From an uncultured Lachnospiraceae bacterium (lineage in GTDB: Bacteria; Bacillota; Clostridia; Lachnospirales; Lachnospiraceae): a DNA stretch of 64,000 nucleotides. Positions 51,010-60,021 of the stretch are shown one piece after another (position 1 is the first letter of the stretch; each line of letters opens with the position of its first letter). The stretch is taken from contig CAJTXA010000003.1 in the NCBI GenBank assembly GCA_910579865.1, positions 62,001 through 126,000 on the forward strand. Direction: 5' to 3'. The position numbers and the translations under genes were made by a program. The notes under the pieces were generated by a model. The model was not told where the DNA came from. It made no database searches and saw nothing but the letters and a program-made list of their open reading frames with translations.

Positions 51010-52176
51010 TTAAGTAAATTCCTTATCAATATAAATTACCGCATAATACTTGGTATCTATACTTTGAATCGCTTTTTTCAGCCATTCTTCTACTTCTCGA
51101 TCACTAAGATAAAACTCATATGGTAATACCACATCAAACATTACATTCGTATAAGCAGGCCTTTTCACCAAACGAAAATCATGAATACTAATCATTTTAT
51201 CTAACTCTTGTATCAATTCCAACACTTGTTCTTTTAATTTCATTGTTTCTGGATCATTTGTATCAATTGGATCCATATGTATCACCGCATGACATCCAAG
51301 TTTCTCTCGAAGTTCATTTTCTGCCTGATCAATCGCATCATGAATCACACAGATATCTCCATTTGCCGGTACTTCTGCATGAAAAGAAACCATTACTCTT
51401 CCGGGACCATAATCATGAACCATCATATCGTGCATCCCTTTAATCTCTGTATACTTTGCTACAATATTTTGAATTTCTTCGATAAATTCTGGATTAGGTG
51501 CCTGCCCCAAAAGAGGATTTATGGTATCTTTAGCTGCATTAATTCCAGCGATAAGAATAAATATTCCAACTAATACACCACAATATCCATCTACATAAAG
51601 CCCTGTCATTTTAGTAATAATAGTTGATAACAATACCACAGTAGTAGCAATACTATCACTTAGACTGTCTGTTGCAGTAGCTTGCATTGCTGTACTAGAA
51701 ATTCTCTTTCCAATTATACGATTATAGTAACTCATATATAACTTCACTATAATAGATACTACTAATATTCCAATTACAAACCAGTTGCTTTCGATCTGTT
51801 CTGGATGAAAAACTTTAGAAACCGAAGATTTCAATAATTCCACAGCCATTAGAATAATGAAAACAGACACAAAAAGTCCCGATAAATATTCCATTCTACC
51901 ATGCCCAAACGGATGCTCTGGATCTGGTTTACTTCCAGATAACCGAAACCCAATTAAAGTAATAAACGAAGACCCTGCATCCGATAAATTATTAAAAGCA
52001 TCTGCCACAATTGCAATTGAATGGCTAAGAATTCCACCTAAAAATTTTCCGGCAAATAATAAAATATTCAATCCAATCCCAAGAAATCCGCAAAGTACGC
52101 CATATGCTTGTCGAACCTCTGGTTTTGTAACTTCTTCTGCATTTGGTATAAATATTTTTGTTAAAAGTCCAAGCAT
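51010..52176 (-). CDS. Cation diffusion facilitator metal exporter
   Basis: Exports a divalent metal (Zn, Fe, Mn or Co) in exchange for protons. I chose the ATG at 52176 (388 residues; GGAGG upstream). Six membrane segments in the N-terminal half with the metal-site motifs ADAFNNLSDAGSS and AMQATATDSLSDS (DxxxD-type pairs), then a cytoplasmic C-terminal domain (about 205-290) containing MHDMMVHDYGPGRVMVSFHAEV, plus an additional C-terminal extension of about 90 residues beyond the usual family length (RLVKRPAYTNVMFDVVLPYEFYLSD). Metal specificity cannot be read here. Confidence 0.92.
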   Translation of the reverse strand: MLGLLTKIFIPNAEEVTKPEVRQAYGVLCGFLGIGLNILLFAGKFLGGILSHSIAIVADAFNNLSDAGSSFITLIGFRLSGSKPDPEHPFGHGRMEYLSGLFVSVFIILMAVELLKSSVSKVFHPEQIESNWFVIGILVVSIIVKLYMSYYNRIIGKRISSTAMQATATDSLSDSIATTVVLLSTIITKMTGLYVDGYCGVLVGIFILIAGINAAKDTINPLLGQAPNPEFIEEIQNIVAKYTEIKGMHDMMVHDYGPGRVMVSFHAEVPANGDICVIHDAIDQAENELREKLGCHAVIHMDPIDTNDPETMKLKEQVLELIQELDKMISIHDFRLVKRPAYTNVMFDVVLPYEFYLSDREVEEWLKKAIQSIDTKYYAVIYIDKEFT

Positions 52177-52296
52177 CCCGACTTTTCCTCCTTTTTGATC
52201 TATTCTTTCCATTTTAACCCATTTTAATAAAGATAGCAATTAAAATAAGAAAAATGCACACTAGAATCAAAAAGGGCTCTTTTCTATTCTAATATC

Positions 52297-53049
52297 TTAC
52301 TCTATTAATTGATATAATTTTTTCAATGCTTCCTTCATTCCTCCTACTTCACATACCAACCCTTCCTTTACTGCATCTTCTCCGACTAAAATCGTTCCAA
52401 GATCTTTGGATAACATTTTTGTATTCATCATCATTTCTTCTAACCGTTCCTTTTTTGTCTTAGAATGATTGGCAATAAAATCAACAATTCTATCCTGAAT
52501 AATCTGAAAATAGTCATATGTTTGTCGTGCACCTATAATTGTTCCATTCATTCGAACTGGATGAATAATCATAGTTGCGCTTGGAACAATAAAAGAATAG
52601 TCTGTTGCTACAGTAAGTGGTACGCCAATGGAATGGCTGTCCCCAATCACTAGTGATACGGTTGGTTTACTTAAAGAGGCTACCATTTCTGCCAATGCCA
52701 AACCTGCAGACACATCCCCTCCTACCGTATTAATCAATAGCAATACCCCTTCAATTTCTCCGCTGTCCTCAATCGAAGCAAGCTTTGGAAGAATATGTTC
52801 ATATTTTGTTGTTTTACTGTGATTGGGAAGATTTTCATGACCTTCAATTTCTCCAATAATCGTTAAAAGATAAATCTTTTTTCTTTCCCCATTTCCATCC
52901 AAAATCACTTGTCCACTTTCTCGAATCTGATTTTCCTCTATCTCCATTCGTTCTGATTTTGTTTTCTTTTTTTCCTCTTTTTCCGATGAACTATTATCCT
53001 CTTGCTCTTTTGATACTATCTCACTTTGTAGCTTATTATTCCATTGCAT
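52297..53049 (-). CDS. TepA/ClpP-like serine protease
   Basis: A crotonase-fold serine protease of the ClpP superfamily, like Bacillus TepA, which helps degrade signal peptides or aids translocation. 250 residues: a charged Glu/Lys/Ser-rich N-terminal tail (about 1-50), then the ClpP-like domain with INTVGGDVSAGLALAEM, nucleophile in GDSHSIGVPL, His in ATMIIHPVRM and a late acidic residue. No signal peptide. GAGGAG precedes the ATG. Flanked by metY and the CDF gene; no functional link visible. Confidence 0.88.
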   Translation of the reverse strand: MQWNNKLQSEIVSKEQEDNSSSEKEEKKKTKSERMEIEENQIRESGQVILDGNGERKKIYLLTIIGEIEGHENLPNHSKTTKYEHILPKLASIEDSGEIEGVLLLINTVGGDVSAGLALAEMVASLSKPTVSLVIGDSHSIGVPLTVATDYSFIVPSATMIIHPVRMNGTIIGARQTYDYFQIIQDRIVDFIANHSKTKKERLEEMMMNTKMLSKDLGTILVGEDAVKEGLVCEVGGMKEALKKLYQLIE

Positions 53050-53097
53050 CTATTTCTCCTCACTTTCTGCTGCCTTCCATCTTTTTTATTCAAAAAA

Positions 53098-53142
53098 AAG
53101 AAACATACTAAATTTACATCTAGTATGCTTCTCTTTTTTTTT
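53098..53142 (-). terminator. Terminator of metY
   Basis: GAAGCATACTA / TAGTATGTTTC (11 bp, one wobble on the minus strand) with a 10-base loop, followed by a T run. Located between metY and tepA. Confidence 0.85.
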
Positions 53143-53158
53143 TCTATTCTATTAATTT

Positions 53159-54439
53159 CTACTCTTTTATCTTGGCAAGCGCTTGTTCTACATCCGCAAT
53201 AATATCTTCTATATTTTCAATTCCTACACTAAATCGAATTAAATCTGGCTGTACCCCAGCCTCAATTAACTGTTCTTCCGTCATCTGTCTATGGGTATGA
53301 CTCGCTGGATGAAGAACACAAGTCCGTGCATCTGCAACATGAGTTACAATTGCAGCCAATTTCAAATGATCGATAAATTGAATCGATGATTCCCTTCCCC
53401 CTTTTAATCCAAATGAAATCACACCACAAGTTCCATCTGGCATATATTTTTGTGCAATTTCATAATATTTGCTACTTTTTAGTCCAGGATAATTTACCCA
53501 TGCTACCTGTGGATGTTTTTCTAAAAATTCTGCTACCTTTTGCGCATTTTCGCAATGTCTTTGCATCCGCAAATGCAATGTCTCTAAACCAATATTTAAT
53601 AAAAATGCATTCATAGGAGCCTGTATTACTCCTAAATCCCTCATTAACTGTGCAGTTGCTTTCTGAATATAAGCCATTTTCCCAAATTTTTCAGCATATG
53701 CAATACCATGATAAGATTCGTCTGGCTCTGTCAATCCAGGAAAGGCATCTCTATGTGCCATCCAGTCAAAATTTCCACTATCTACAATACATCCTCCTAC
53801 GGTTAATGCATGACCATCCATATATTTTGTCGTTGAATGTACGACAATATCTGCACCAAATGCAATCGGTCTACAATGAATCGGTGTAGCAAATGTATTG
53901 TCTACAATCAAAGGAACACCATGCTTATGAGCCAAAGAAGCCATTTTTTCAATATCTAATACCTGTACAGAAGGATTTGAAATTGTTTCCGAAAATACTA
54001 GTTTTGTATTTGGACGAAACGCTTTTTCTATCTCCTCTTCTGGGGCATCTTGATCCACAAATGTTACCTCTATTCCAAGTTTCTTTAAGGTCGTACCAAA
54101 CAGATTGAATGTTCCGCCATAAATTGCCGAAGTACTAACAATATGTCCTCCTGCTTCACAAATATTAATCACTGCTAAAAGATTTGCTGCTTGTCCAGAA
54201 GATGTCAGCATAGCTGCCACACCTCCCTCTAATTCTGCAATCTTAGCCGCAACTGCATCATTGGTAGGATTTTGAAGCCTTGTATAAAAATATCCTGTAT
54301 CCTCTAAATCAAATAATCTTCCCATCTGCTCGCTGGTTTCATATTTAAATGTCGTACTTTGATAAATTGGTAATACACGAGGCTCTCCCTTTTTTGGCTC
54401 CCATCCAGCCTGTACACATATTGTTTCCAAATTTTTCAT
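53159..54439 (-). CDS. metY: O-acetylhomoserine sulfhydrylase (aminocarboxypropyltransferase)
   Basis: Makes homocysteine from O-acetylhomoserine and sulfide, direct-sulfhydrylation route to methionine. 426 residues, PLP fold-type I; the PLP lysine is in VVHSTTKYMDGHALTVGG, VFSETISNPSVQVLDI and PLIVDNTFATP are the cofactor blocks, and YTRLQNPTNDAVA the N-terminal signature. Length fits MetY rather than the shorter MetB/MetC. No S-box riboswitch was seen upstream. Candidate TTACTT-N16-TAGAAT promoter lies just before it. Confidence 0.94.
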   Translation of the reverse strand: MKNLETICVQAGWEPKKGEPRVLPIYQSTTFKYETSEQMGRLFDLEDTGYFYTRLQNPTNDAVAAKIAELEGGVAAMLTSSGQAANLLAVINICEAGGHIVSTSAIYGGTFNLFGTTLKKLGIEVTFVDQDAPEEEIEKAFRPNTKLVFSETISNPSVQVLDIEKMASLAHKHGVPLIVDNTFATPIHCRPIAFGADIVVHSTTKYMDGHALTVGGCIVDSGNFDWMAHRDAFPGLTEPDESYHGIAYAEKFGKMAYIQKATAQLMRDLGVIQAPMNAFLLNIGLETLHLRMQRHCENAQKVAEFLEKHPQVAWVNYPGLKSSKYYEIAQKYMPDGTCGVISFGLKGGRESSIQFIDHLKLAAIVTHVADARTCVLHPASHTHRQMTEEQLIEAGVQPDLIRFSVGIENIEDIIADVEQALAKIKE

Positions 54440-54490
54440 AAGATTCTCCTTTTTTCATTTTTTTACTTGTATTCTAACATATCTTCTTTT

Positions 54491-55783
54491 TTAAGTAAAT
54501 TTATTTCTTTTCTCCATCTGGTTTCGCACCCACTCAATTCCAATTGGCTCTCCTTCTATTCCCTCTAAATTTCCTACCAATCCAATCCCAATTTTCTCTA
54601 AAGAAAAATATTGATTCATAACTTCTATTACATCTTCCCTCTTTACTTGATTTACCATAGCAAGTGTCTCCTGTAAGGAAGCAACTTTTCCAAATAGCAT
54701 TAATTCCTTTGCATTGCTATTCATATGCCCTTTTGTACTTTCATACTGAATCATCAAATCGGTTTTAATTTGTTCTTTTGCCCGCACTAGTTCTACTGCT
54801 GTAGGTCCTTCTTTTGCAAAAATTCGAATCTGTTCTCCCATAGCCTGAATACAATTCTCCACCTGAAAAGGATTCACTCCGGCATAAATATGAAATAACC
54901 CAGTTGTTTTATAACTACTTCCATAACTATAGATTGCATAAGCAATTCCCATTTCTTCACGAATCTTCATAAACATTCTTGAATTTACATTGCCTCCAAG
55001 AATCGAATTTAATACGGAAAAGGTATAACGTTCTTTTGCTATACTACTAATAGACTCAAATACCAAATTAATATGTACCTGCTCAATATCTTTTTTCTCT
55101 ATATAGACAGAAGGAGTAAATTGAGGAATCGTTAATTCTGGCGATTGCAGAGAAAATGGAACCTCTCCAAATGTTTCTTCCAATAAAGCAAGTATTTCTA
55201 CTGGATCAAATGCTCCAGCAACAGAAAGAATAATCCGATCTGCAGTATAATGCCATTCCATAAATTGCTTTACTTCATCTCTTGTAAACTCTTCCACTGT
55301 TTCACGTTCACCAGAAATCAAAAATCCAAGCGGATGAGGTTCCCAAACTTTTTTCTGCAGCATCTCATGGACTACATCCTCTGGAGAATCCTTATACATG
55401 TCAATCTCTTCCATTACAATACTTTTTTCTTTTTCAAACTCTTCCTCTAAAAACTGAGAATGAAATAACATATCCTCTAACAATCGAATTGTCTTTTTTA
55501 AATGTTCTGGTAACACCCAAGCATAATAAAAAGTAACTTCCTTACTTGTATATGCATCTACATTTCCTCCTACATCTGCAATCTCATCTGCAATTTGAGC
55601 TGCTGTTCTTTTTTTTGTGCCTTTAAAAACCATATGTTCAATCATATGGGCAATTCCATTGTTCTTTTTATTTTCATTCTGTGAGCCAACCGCTATTCGA
55701 ACACCAAAAGCAACTGAGTTTGCACTCTCAATCCGATCATATACCACTCTTATTCCGTTTGTAAGTTGACACTCTAAAACCAT
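54491..55783 (-). CDS. M16-family zinc peptidase
   Basis: Inverzincin metalloprotease related to YmxG and the mitochondrial processing peptidase. 430 residues with two M16 domains; the zinc and catalytic site is H46-x-x-E49-H50 in GIAHMIEHMVFKGT, plus the downstream Glu around DAYTSKEVTFYYAW. VNSRMFMKIREEMGIAYAIYSY is the C-terminal domain signature. GGAGAAG precedes the ATG. The gene lies 31 bases after the MBL-fold lipoprotein gene and may be co-transcribed with it. Confidence 0.92.
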   Translation of the reverse strand: MVLECQLTNGIRVVYDRIESANSVAFGVRIAVGSQNENKKNNGIAHMIEHMVFKGTKKRTAAQIADEIADVGGNVDAYTSKEVTFYYAWVLPEHLKKTIRLLEDMLFHSQFLEEEFEKEKSIVMEEIDMYKDSPEDVVHEMLQKKVWEPHPLGFLISGERETVEEFTRDEVKQFMEWHYTADRIILSVAGAFDPVEILALLEETFGEVPFSLQSPELTIPQFTPSVYIEKKDIEQVHINLVFESISSIAKERYTFSVLNSILGGNVNSRMFMKIREEMGIAYAIYSYGSSYKTTGLFHIYAGVNPFQVENCIQAMGEQIRIFAKEGPTAVELVRAKEQIKTDLMIQYESTKGHMNSNAKELMLFGKVASLQETLAMVNQVKREDVIEVMNQYFSLEKIGIGLVGNLEGIEGEPIGIEWVRNQMEKRNKFT

Positions 55784-55814
55784 ACTTCTCCTTTCTTATC
55801 CTGTTTTTTGCTCT

Positions 55815-56918
55815 CTATTCACCAACACATTTTTTACAAGGTTCATATCCTTCTTTTTTCAATTCTTTTTTTGTTTTTGTTGTATCCTCTTTATTTCCTT
55901 CTTTTATATCCTCCACAAAACTACACCAGATGTAGTGATATTTCTTTGTAGCAGTATTTAATACATAGAGATATTCACTCTGTGAAACGCTGTCCTCCCA
56001 CTCTATTGTATTCCATGTAATAGTTTCTCCATCTGAAACAGCAATTACGCTGCCTTGTTCATCTGTTCGAAAAATCTGAATTGGATACTGATGCAGCCGA
56101 TCTAAAATTTCCTGATGCGGATGCCCATAAGAATTATCTTTTCCACAGCTAATTACTGCATAGGAAGGATTGACTGCTTTTAAAAATTCTTCGCTGGTAG
56201 AAGTATTACTTCCATGATGAGAAATTTTAAGCACATCAGCGGACAATACTTCATTTGAACAAAGCATCTCTGTTTCTGATTCAATCGTAGCATCTCCACA
56301 AAGCACAAAAGAAGTATCCTGATAAGTCAACCGGATTCCAATTGAATAACTGTTGATATCTCCATATCCATCTGCAATTGGACAGATAATCTGAAAACTA
56401 GCATCTCCAAGTTGGTATTCTGTTCCTGGCTTTGGCACTTCAATCTTATAATTTTTGTTCTTACAAACCTGAACGACATCTCGGTAGGTTGCTGTATTAT
56501 TGGTTACATCTGGCATAAAAACAGTATCTACATCCCATTTATATAAAATAACATCCATCCCTCCAATATGATCCGCATCTGGATGTGTTCCAATTGCATA
56601 CTCTAAATGGGTAATTCCCTGTTTTTCCAAATAATTCTGTACTAAAGTTCCCTTATCATTATTTCCAAAATCTACCTGCATCGCATGTTCTCCACAGCGA
56701 ATCAATACGGCATCTCCTTGTCCAACATCGATAAAATGAACTTCTAGTTCTCCCTCTTCTTGACTTTCTAGATTTGTTCCTAATAGATTTCCTGCCTGTG
56801 TCTCATTAGGAAAAGTCTCTGGACTAACTGTTCCACAGGAACAAAGCAAAAAGAAAGAAAAAAGTATCAGCAACCATGTTGAAATGCAGCGCTTTCCTTT
56901 TAACTTTTTACAATTCAT
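55815..56918 (-). CDS. Secreted ComEC-like metallo-beta-lactamase-fold lipoprotein
   Basis: Extracellular lipid-anchored hydrolase. 367 residues: signal segment and lipobox LCSC (Cys28), then an MBL domain related to the periplasmic domain of ComEC/Rec2, with VHFIDVGQGDAVLIR, the metal motif GTHPDADHIGGM (HxDxDH), KISHHGSNTSTS and CGKDNSYGHPH. A C-terminal Lys-rich region ends in YEPCKKCVGE, a CxxC near the tail. Related ComEC domains degrade DNA, so an extracellular nuclease or nucleotide phosphodiesterase role is plausible but unproven. Confidence 0.87.
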   Translation of the reverse strand: MNCKKLKGKRCISTWLLILFSFFLLCSCGTVSPETFPNETQAGNLLGTNLESQEEGELEVHFIDVGQGDAVLIRCGEHAMQVDFGNNDKGTLVQNYLEKQGITHLEYAIGTHPDADHIGGMDVILYKWDVDTVFMPDVTNNTATYRDVVQVCKNKNYKIEVPKPGTEYQLGDASFQIICPIADGYGDINSYSIGIRLTYQDTSFVLCGDATIESETEMLCSNEVLSADVLKISHHGSNTSTSEEFLKAVNPSYAVISCGKDNSYGHPHQEILDRLHQYPIQIFRTDEQGSVIAVSDGETITWNTIEWEDSVSQSEYLYVLNTATKKYHYIWCSFVEDIKEGNKEDTTKTKKELKKEGYEPCKKCVGE

Positions 56919-56948
56919 TTTTCCACCATCCTTCCTTTCTGTTTCGAC

Positions 56949-56978
56949 ATTATACCATAAATTTCATAATCGTTTCAA
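56949..56978 (-). promoter_or_regulatory. Promoter of the MBL lipoprotein gene
   Basis: TTGAAA - 18 bases - TATAAT with TG extension on the minus strand, just before the gene. Confidence 0.65.
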
Positions 56979-56998
56979 TATATTTTTCCGACCCTGCG

Positions 56999-57027
56999 TT
57001 GAAAAACAAGCGAAATTATGGTATAAT
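56999..57027 (+). promoter_or_regulatory. Promoter of the SGNH esterase gene
   Basis: TTGAAA (56999-57004) - 17 bases - TATAAT (57022-57027) with TG extension. It closely mirrors the divergent promoter on the other strand. Confidence 0.75.
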
Positions 57028-57062
57028 AAACAGAAATTTTTAATAAAGGATGGCTAACTATT

Positions 57063-58745
57063 ATGAAAAGAAAAAAAGTATTTCACACACTTCCTCTGGA
57101 ACTTTTTACTTATCTTACTTATCCCAAAGAAGCACCTGGATGGATAAATAATGTTTATTTTCCAAGAAACCCATCTTACGAAAAAAATACGTTTTCTATC
57201 TCTTATATCGATAATCCTATGGATTCTACTTCTACAATCGCTACCCCCAAATTAACGGTTCTCTCTAGTAAATCTTGGAGAGAAATAGAAAGTAGTGGTT
57301 ATGGTGTTTATACTTATGAAAATACACCTATTTTTTCACCTATTTTAGAAAATGGAAATTATCAAGTTACAGTAACTTTTGAAAATCCTTCAAATCAATC
57401 CTATTTTTGTTACATTCGTTCCAATCAAATTGTAAAAATAGAGTCTATTACTGTCTTACCAAACCATAAACAAACACTCTCTTTTTTTGTTCCAGTTTAC
57501 CAAAATCGAATGGAACTTTCTTTTCCATTTGGTCAATACTCTATGCTAGATTCCACTCCAACTGAAGGCAATGTCTATCTTTCTTCACTTATTATCGAAA
57601 AATTAGAGCCAAAACCTGCTAAAATAAAACCAACCATCTTTTTAGCATCCGACTCTACTGTACAAACTTATGAATCTGTCTATTATCCACAGACGGGATG
57701 GGGACAAGTACTCTGTCAATTTTTCACAGTTGACCAAGAAATCACAGAATCTACCTGTACAAACTGTTCTTATCCGCAAGCAAGAGTCTATGAAACAGAT
57801 GAAATCAAAATTGAAAATCGAGCAATTGGCGGAAGAAGTTCTCGCTCTTTCCTTGAAGAAGGAAAATTAGATTCCATCATTCAAGAATTAAGCCCTGGGG
57901 ATTTTCTTTTTGTACAGTGGGGTCATAACGATGCTACCGCGATTCGTCCGAACCGTTATGTCAATGCTTCTGATTTTCCAACCTACCTATTGCCTTATTA
58001 TCAGGCCTGTCAAATGACAGGAGCACAGCTTGTTCTGATTACACCTGTAGCCAGACGAAACTGTGATGAACATGGTTCCTTTTCAATTAGTTTTCCGGCT
58101 TATCGAGAGCAAATGATAAACTTTGCAAAAAAATATCAAGTGCCTTTGCTTGATTTAGGTAAATACAGCACCGAATTTTTAACACATTTTACAGCAGAAG
58201 AAAGTAAATCTCTATTTATGTGGCTGGCTCCTTTCCAATATCCAGATGGTGCCTATCCAGACGGACTTTCTGATAATACTCATTTACAACGCTATGGTGC
58301 TATGATATTTGCCAATATCGTTGCTTCTCTTATTTTCAATTATTCCTGTGACTCTAAGCTGGATCGTCTAAAGTCTATTGTTCATCCAATCGATCCTTCC
58401 TTTATTCAAAAACCACCTCGTTTTAAAGGGACTCCTGCTCCAAATGATCCTACTATGGTAACCGGATTTGCTGTACAAGAGATTACGAAAGATGCTGTTA
58501 CAGGAAGTTTTCTGTTAAGCTTTCAAGATGTCGATCAAGCTGTAGCCTATCATATCTATCAAAAAGAAAAAACAGATGTCACTTATCATAAGATCAAGAC
58601 AATCTCTCAAGAAGAAAAGAAACATTCTACCACTCTTCCATTTTCTGCACGATGTGGAACAGTTTATCAATACTATGTAACAGCCGTTTTTTCCAATGGA
58701 GCAGAGGGACGTTCCAGCCGAATTATTGAAGTTGATTTATCCTAA
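57063..58745 (+). CDS. SGNH/GDSL esterase, rhamnogalacturonan acetylesterase (CE12) type
   Basis: Likely removes acetyl groups from pectic or other acetylated oligosaccharides. 560 residues: an N-terminal beta domain (about 20-190) of unknown role, the SGNH domain (about 192-440) and a fibronectin III-like C-terminal domain (about 468-560). The catalytic Ser198 lies in FLASDSTVQTY, the Gly block is GGRSSRSF, Asn lies in WGHND, and the Asp404-His407 pair in DNTHLQRYG. No signal peptide, so it should act on imported oligosaccharides. Single gene between the MBL lipoprotein and hemW. Not next to the uronide locus at 35-48 kb, but functionally compatible. Confidence 0.84.
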   Translation: MKRKKVFHTLPLELFTYLTYPKEAPGWINNVYFPRNPSYEKNTFSISYIDNPMDSTSTIATPKLTVLSSKSWREIESSGYGVYTYENTPIFSPILENGNYQVTVTFENPSNQSYFCYIRSNQIVKIESITVLPNHKQTLSFFVPVYQNRMELSFPFGQYSMLDSTPTEGNVYLSSLIIEKLEPKPAKIKPTIFLASDSTVQTYESVYYPQTGWGQVLCQFFTVDQEITESTCTNCSYPQARVYETDEIKIENRAIGGRSSRSFLEEGKLDSIIQELSPGDFLFVQWGHNDATAIRPNRYVNASDFPTYLLPYYQACQMTGAQLVLITPVARRNCDEHGSFSISFPAYREQMINFAKKYQVPLLDLGKYSTEFLTHFTAEESKSLFMWLAPFQYPDGAYPDGLSDNTHLQRYGAMIFANIVASLIFNYSCDSKLDRLKSIVHPIDPSFIQKPPRFKGTPAPNDPTMVTGFAVQEITKDAVTGSFLLSFQDVDQAVAYHIYQKEKTDVTYHKIKTISQEEKKHSTTLPFSARCGTVYQYYVTAVFSNGAEGRSSRIIEVDLS

Positions 58746-58778
58746 ATATAAATTCTTATTAAAACCTCAATCAAAACA

Positions 58779-58826
58779 TTTGTAATTAGAGGAAAGAACT
58801 TTTCTTCTCTTTCCTCCAATTACAAA
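58779..58826. terminator. Hairpin between the esterase gene and hemW
   Basis: A 19-bp stem (one wobble) around a 10-base loop between two convergent genes. T runs on both sides are weak, but length and position favour a shared terminator. Confidence 0.75.
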
Positions 58827-58837
58827 CTGCAAATCAT

Positions 58838-60004
58838 CTATTCGAATAAAAAATCTGCTAAAACAACATTGCTGACATCAATTCCTTTTTGTGTCAACCA
58901 AATTCTGTCTTCTGTTTCCTCTAAAAGTCCTTCCTTTTCCCACTTTTTTATTACTTCTCCATAAACAGATTCTAGGAAATATCCAAATCTTCTTTTAAAT
59001 TCTCTTTTCGAAATTCCATCCATTCGCCGAAGTCCCAAAAACATAAACTCTTCCATTTGATTTGTAAGAGTTAAACGTTCTACTTCTATATAATATGGTT
59101 CTAAATTCACTTTATATTTTTGATATTCTTCTAAATCAGAAGGATTACGAAATCGTACCCCATTCATATAAGAAGAAGCTCCTAATCCTAACCCCAAATA
59201 TTCCTGCCCACTCCAATAAATCAAATTATGTTGACATTCCCAACCAGGTTTTGCATAATTTGAAATTTCATATCTTTGATATCCAGCTTCCTTTAACCAT
59301 TGTTCTGTCTTTTGATACATTTGTCTTTCTTCCTCTTCATCTGGCAAAGATAGCTGTCCTTTTTCCATTTTCTCAAAAAAAGCAGTTCCTTCTTCTATAA
59401 TAAGGCTATAAGCCGAAATATGCTCTGGTTTTAATGCAATTACAGTTCGAATGGTATTCTCCCATCCATACAAAGTCTGTTTTGGTAATCCAAACATCAA
59501 ATCAATATTACAATTTAAAAATCCCTCTTCTCTAGCAGCCGTAAAGCTTTCTAAAAACCGCTGATAGGTATGCACACGCCCTAATTCCTTTAATTCTTTT
59601 TCTTCTACAGATTGAAGCCCAAAACTAATTCGATTAAACCCAGCCTTTCGATACCTTCGAAGTTTTTCTTGATTTACAGTTTCTGGATTACATTCCAATG
59701 TAATCTCAGCCTTTTCTTCTACCAAAAAACTTGCTTTTATTTCCTCTAATATCTGAATAAGCCACTCTTCATCAGGCAAAGTAGGAGTTCCTCCTCCAAA
59801 AAAAATACTTTGCACAGAATAAAGAGAAGCCCATGCCTTACAGCTTAAAATCTCTTTTTTTAAAGTTAAAAAGTATTGTGCTATTTCTTCCTTCTTAGCA
59901 GGAGCAGAAAGAAAATCACAGTAATTACACTTCTTTAAGCAAAATGGAATATGCACATAAAGACCAAGTAGCTTTTTATGGTTCTTTCCTTCCAATCTAT
60001 CCAC
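58838..60004 (-). CDS. hemW: HemW-like radical SAM protein
   Basis: Heme-chaperone/HemN-type radical SAM protein; members named HemW bind and insert heme rather than oxidising coproporphyrinogen. 388 residues with C22-x3-C26-x2-C29 (PFCLKKCNYCDF), VQSIFFGGGTPTLP, ECNPETVNQEKL and RISFGLQSVEEKELK. Start is uncertain: GTG at 60004, or TTG at 59995 close to AGTGAGGTGG; no ATG is available. It lies 17 bases after lepA, a common lepA-hemW pair. Without other heme genes here, the original HemN function is not supported. Confidence 0.9.
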   Translation of the reverse strand: MDRLEGKNHKKLLGLYVHIPFCLKKCNYCDFLSAPAKKEEIAQYFLTLKKEILSCKAWASLYSVQSIFFGGGTPTLPDEEWLIQILEEIKASFLVEEKAEITLECNPETVNQEKLRRYRKAGFNRISFGLQSVEEKELKELGRVHTYQRFLESFTAAREEGFLNCNIDLMFGLPKQTLYGWENTIRTVIALKPEHISAYSLIIEEGTAFFEKMEKGQLSLPDEEEERQMYQKTEQWLKEAGYQRYEISNYAKPGWECQHNLIYWSGQEYLGLGLGASSYMNGVRFRNPSDLEEYQKYKVNLEPYYIEVERLTLTNQMEEFMFLGLRRMDGISKREFKRRFGYFLESVYGEVIKKWEKEGLLEETEDRIWLTQKGIDVSNVVLADFLFE

Positions 60005-60021
60005 CTCACTTATAATACGAT

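Noticed and set aside
53050..54490. S-box or T-box leader before metY
   Set aside because: The upstream gap is only about 50 bases and contains none of the conserved motifs.
58838..60004. Oxygen-independent coproporphyrinogen oxidase (HemN)
   Set aside because: The lepA neighbourhood and lack of other heme genes favour HemW; the two cannot be separated with certainty by eye, but HemN has a longer N-terminal region.
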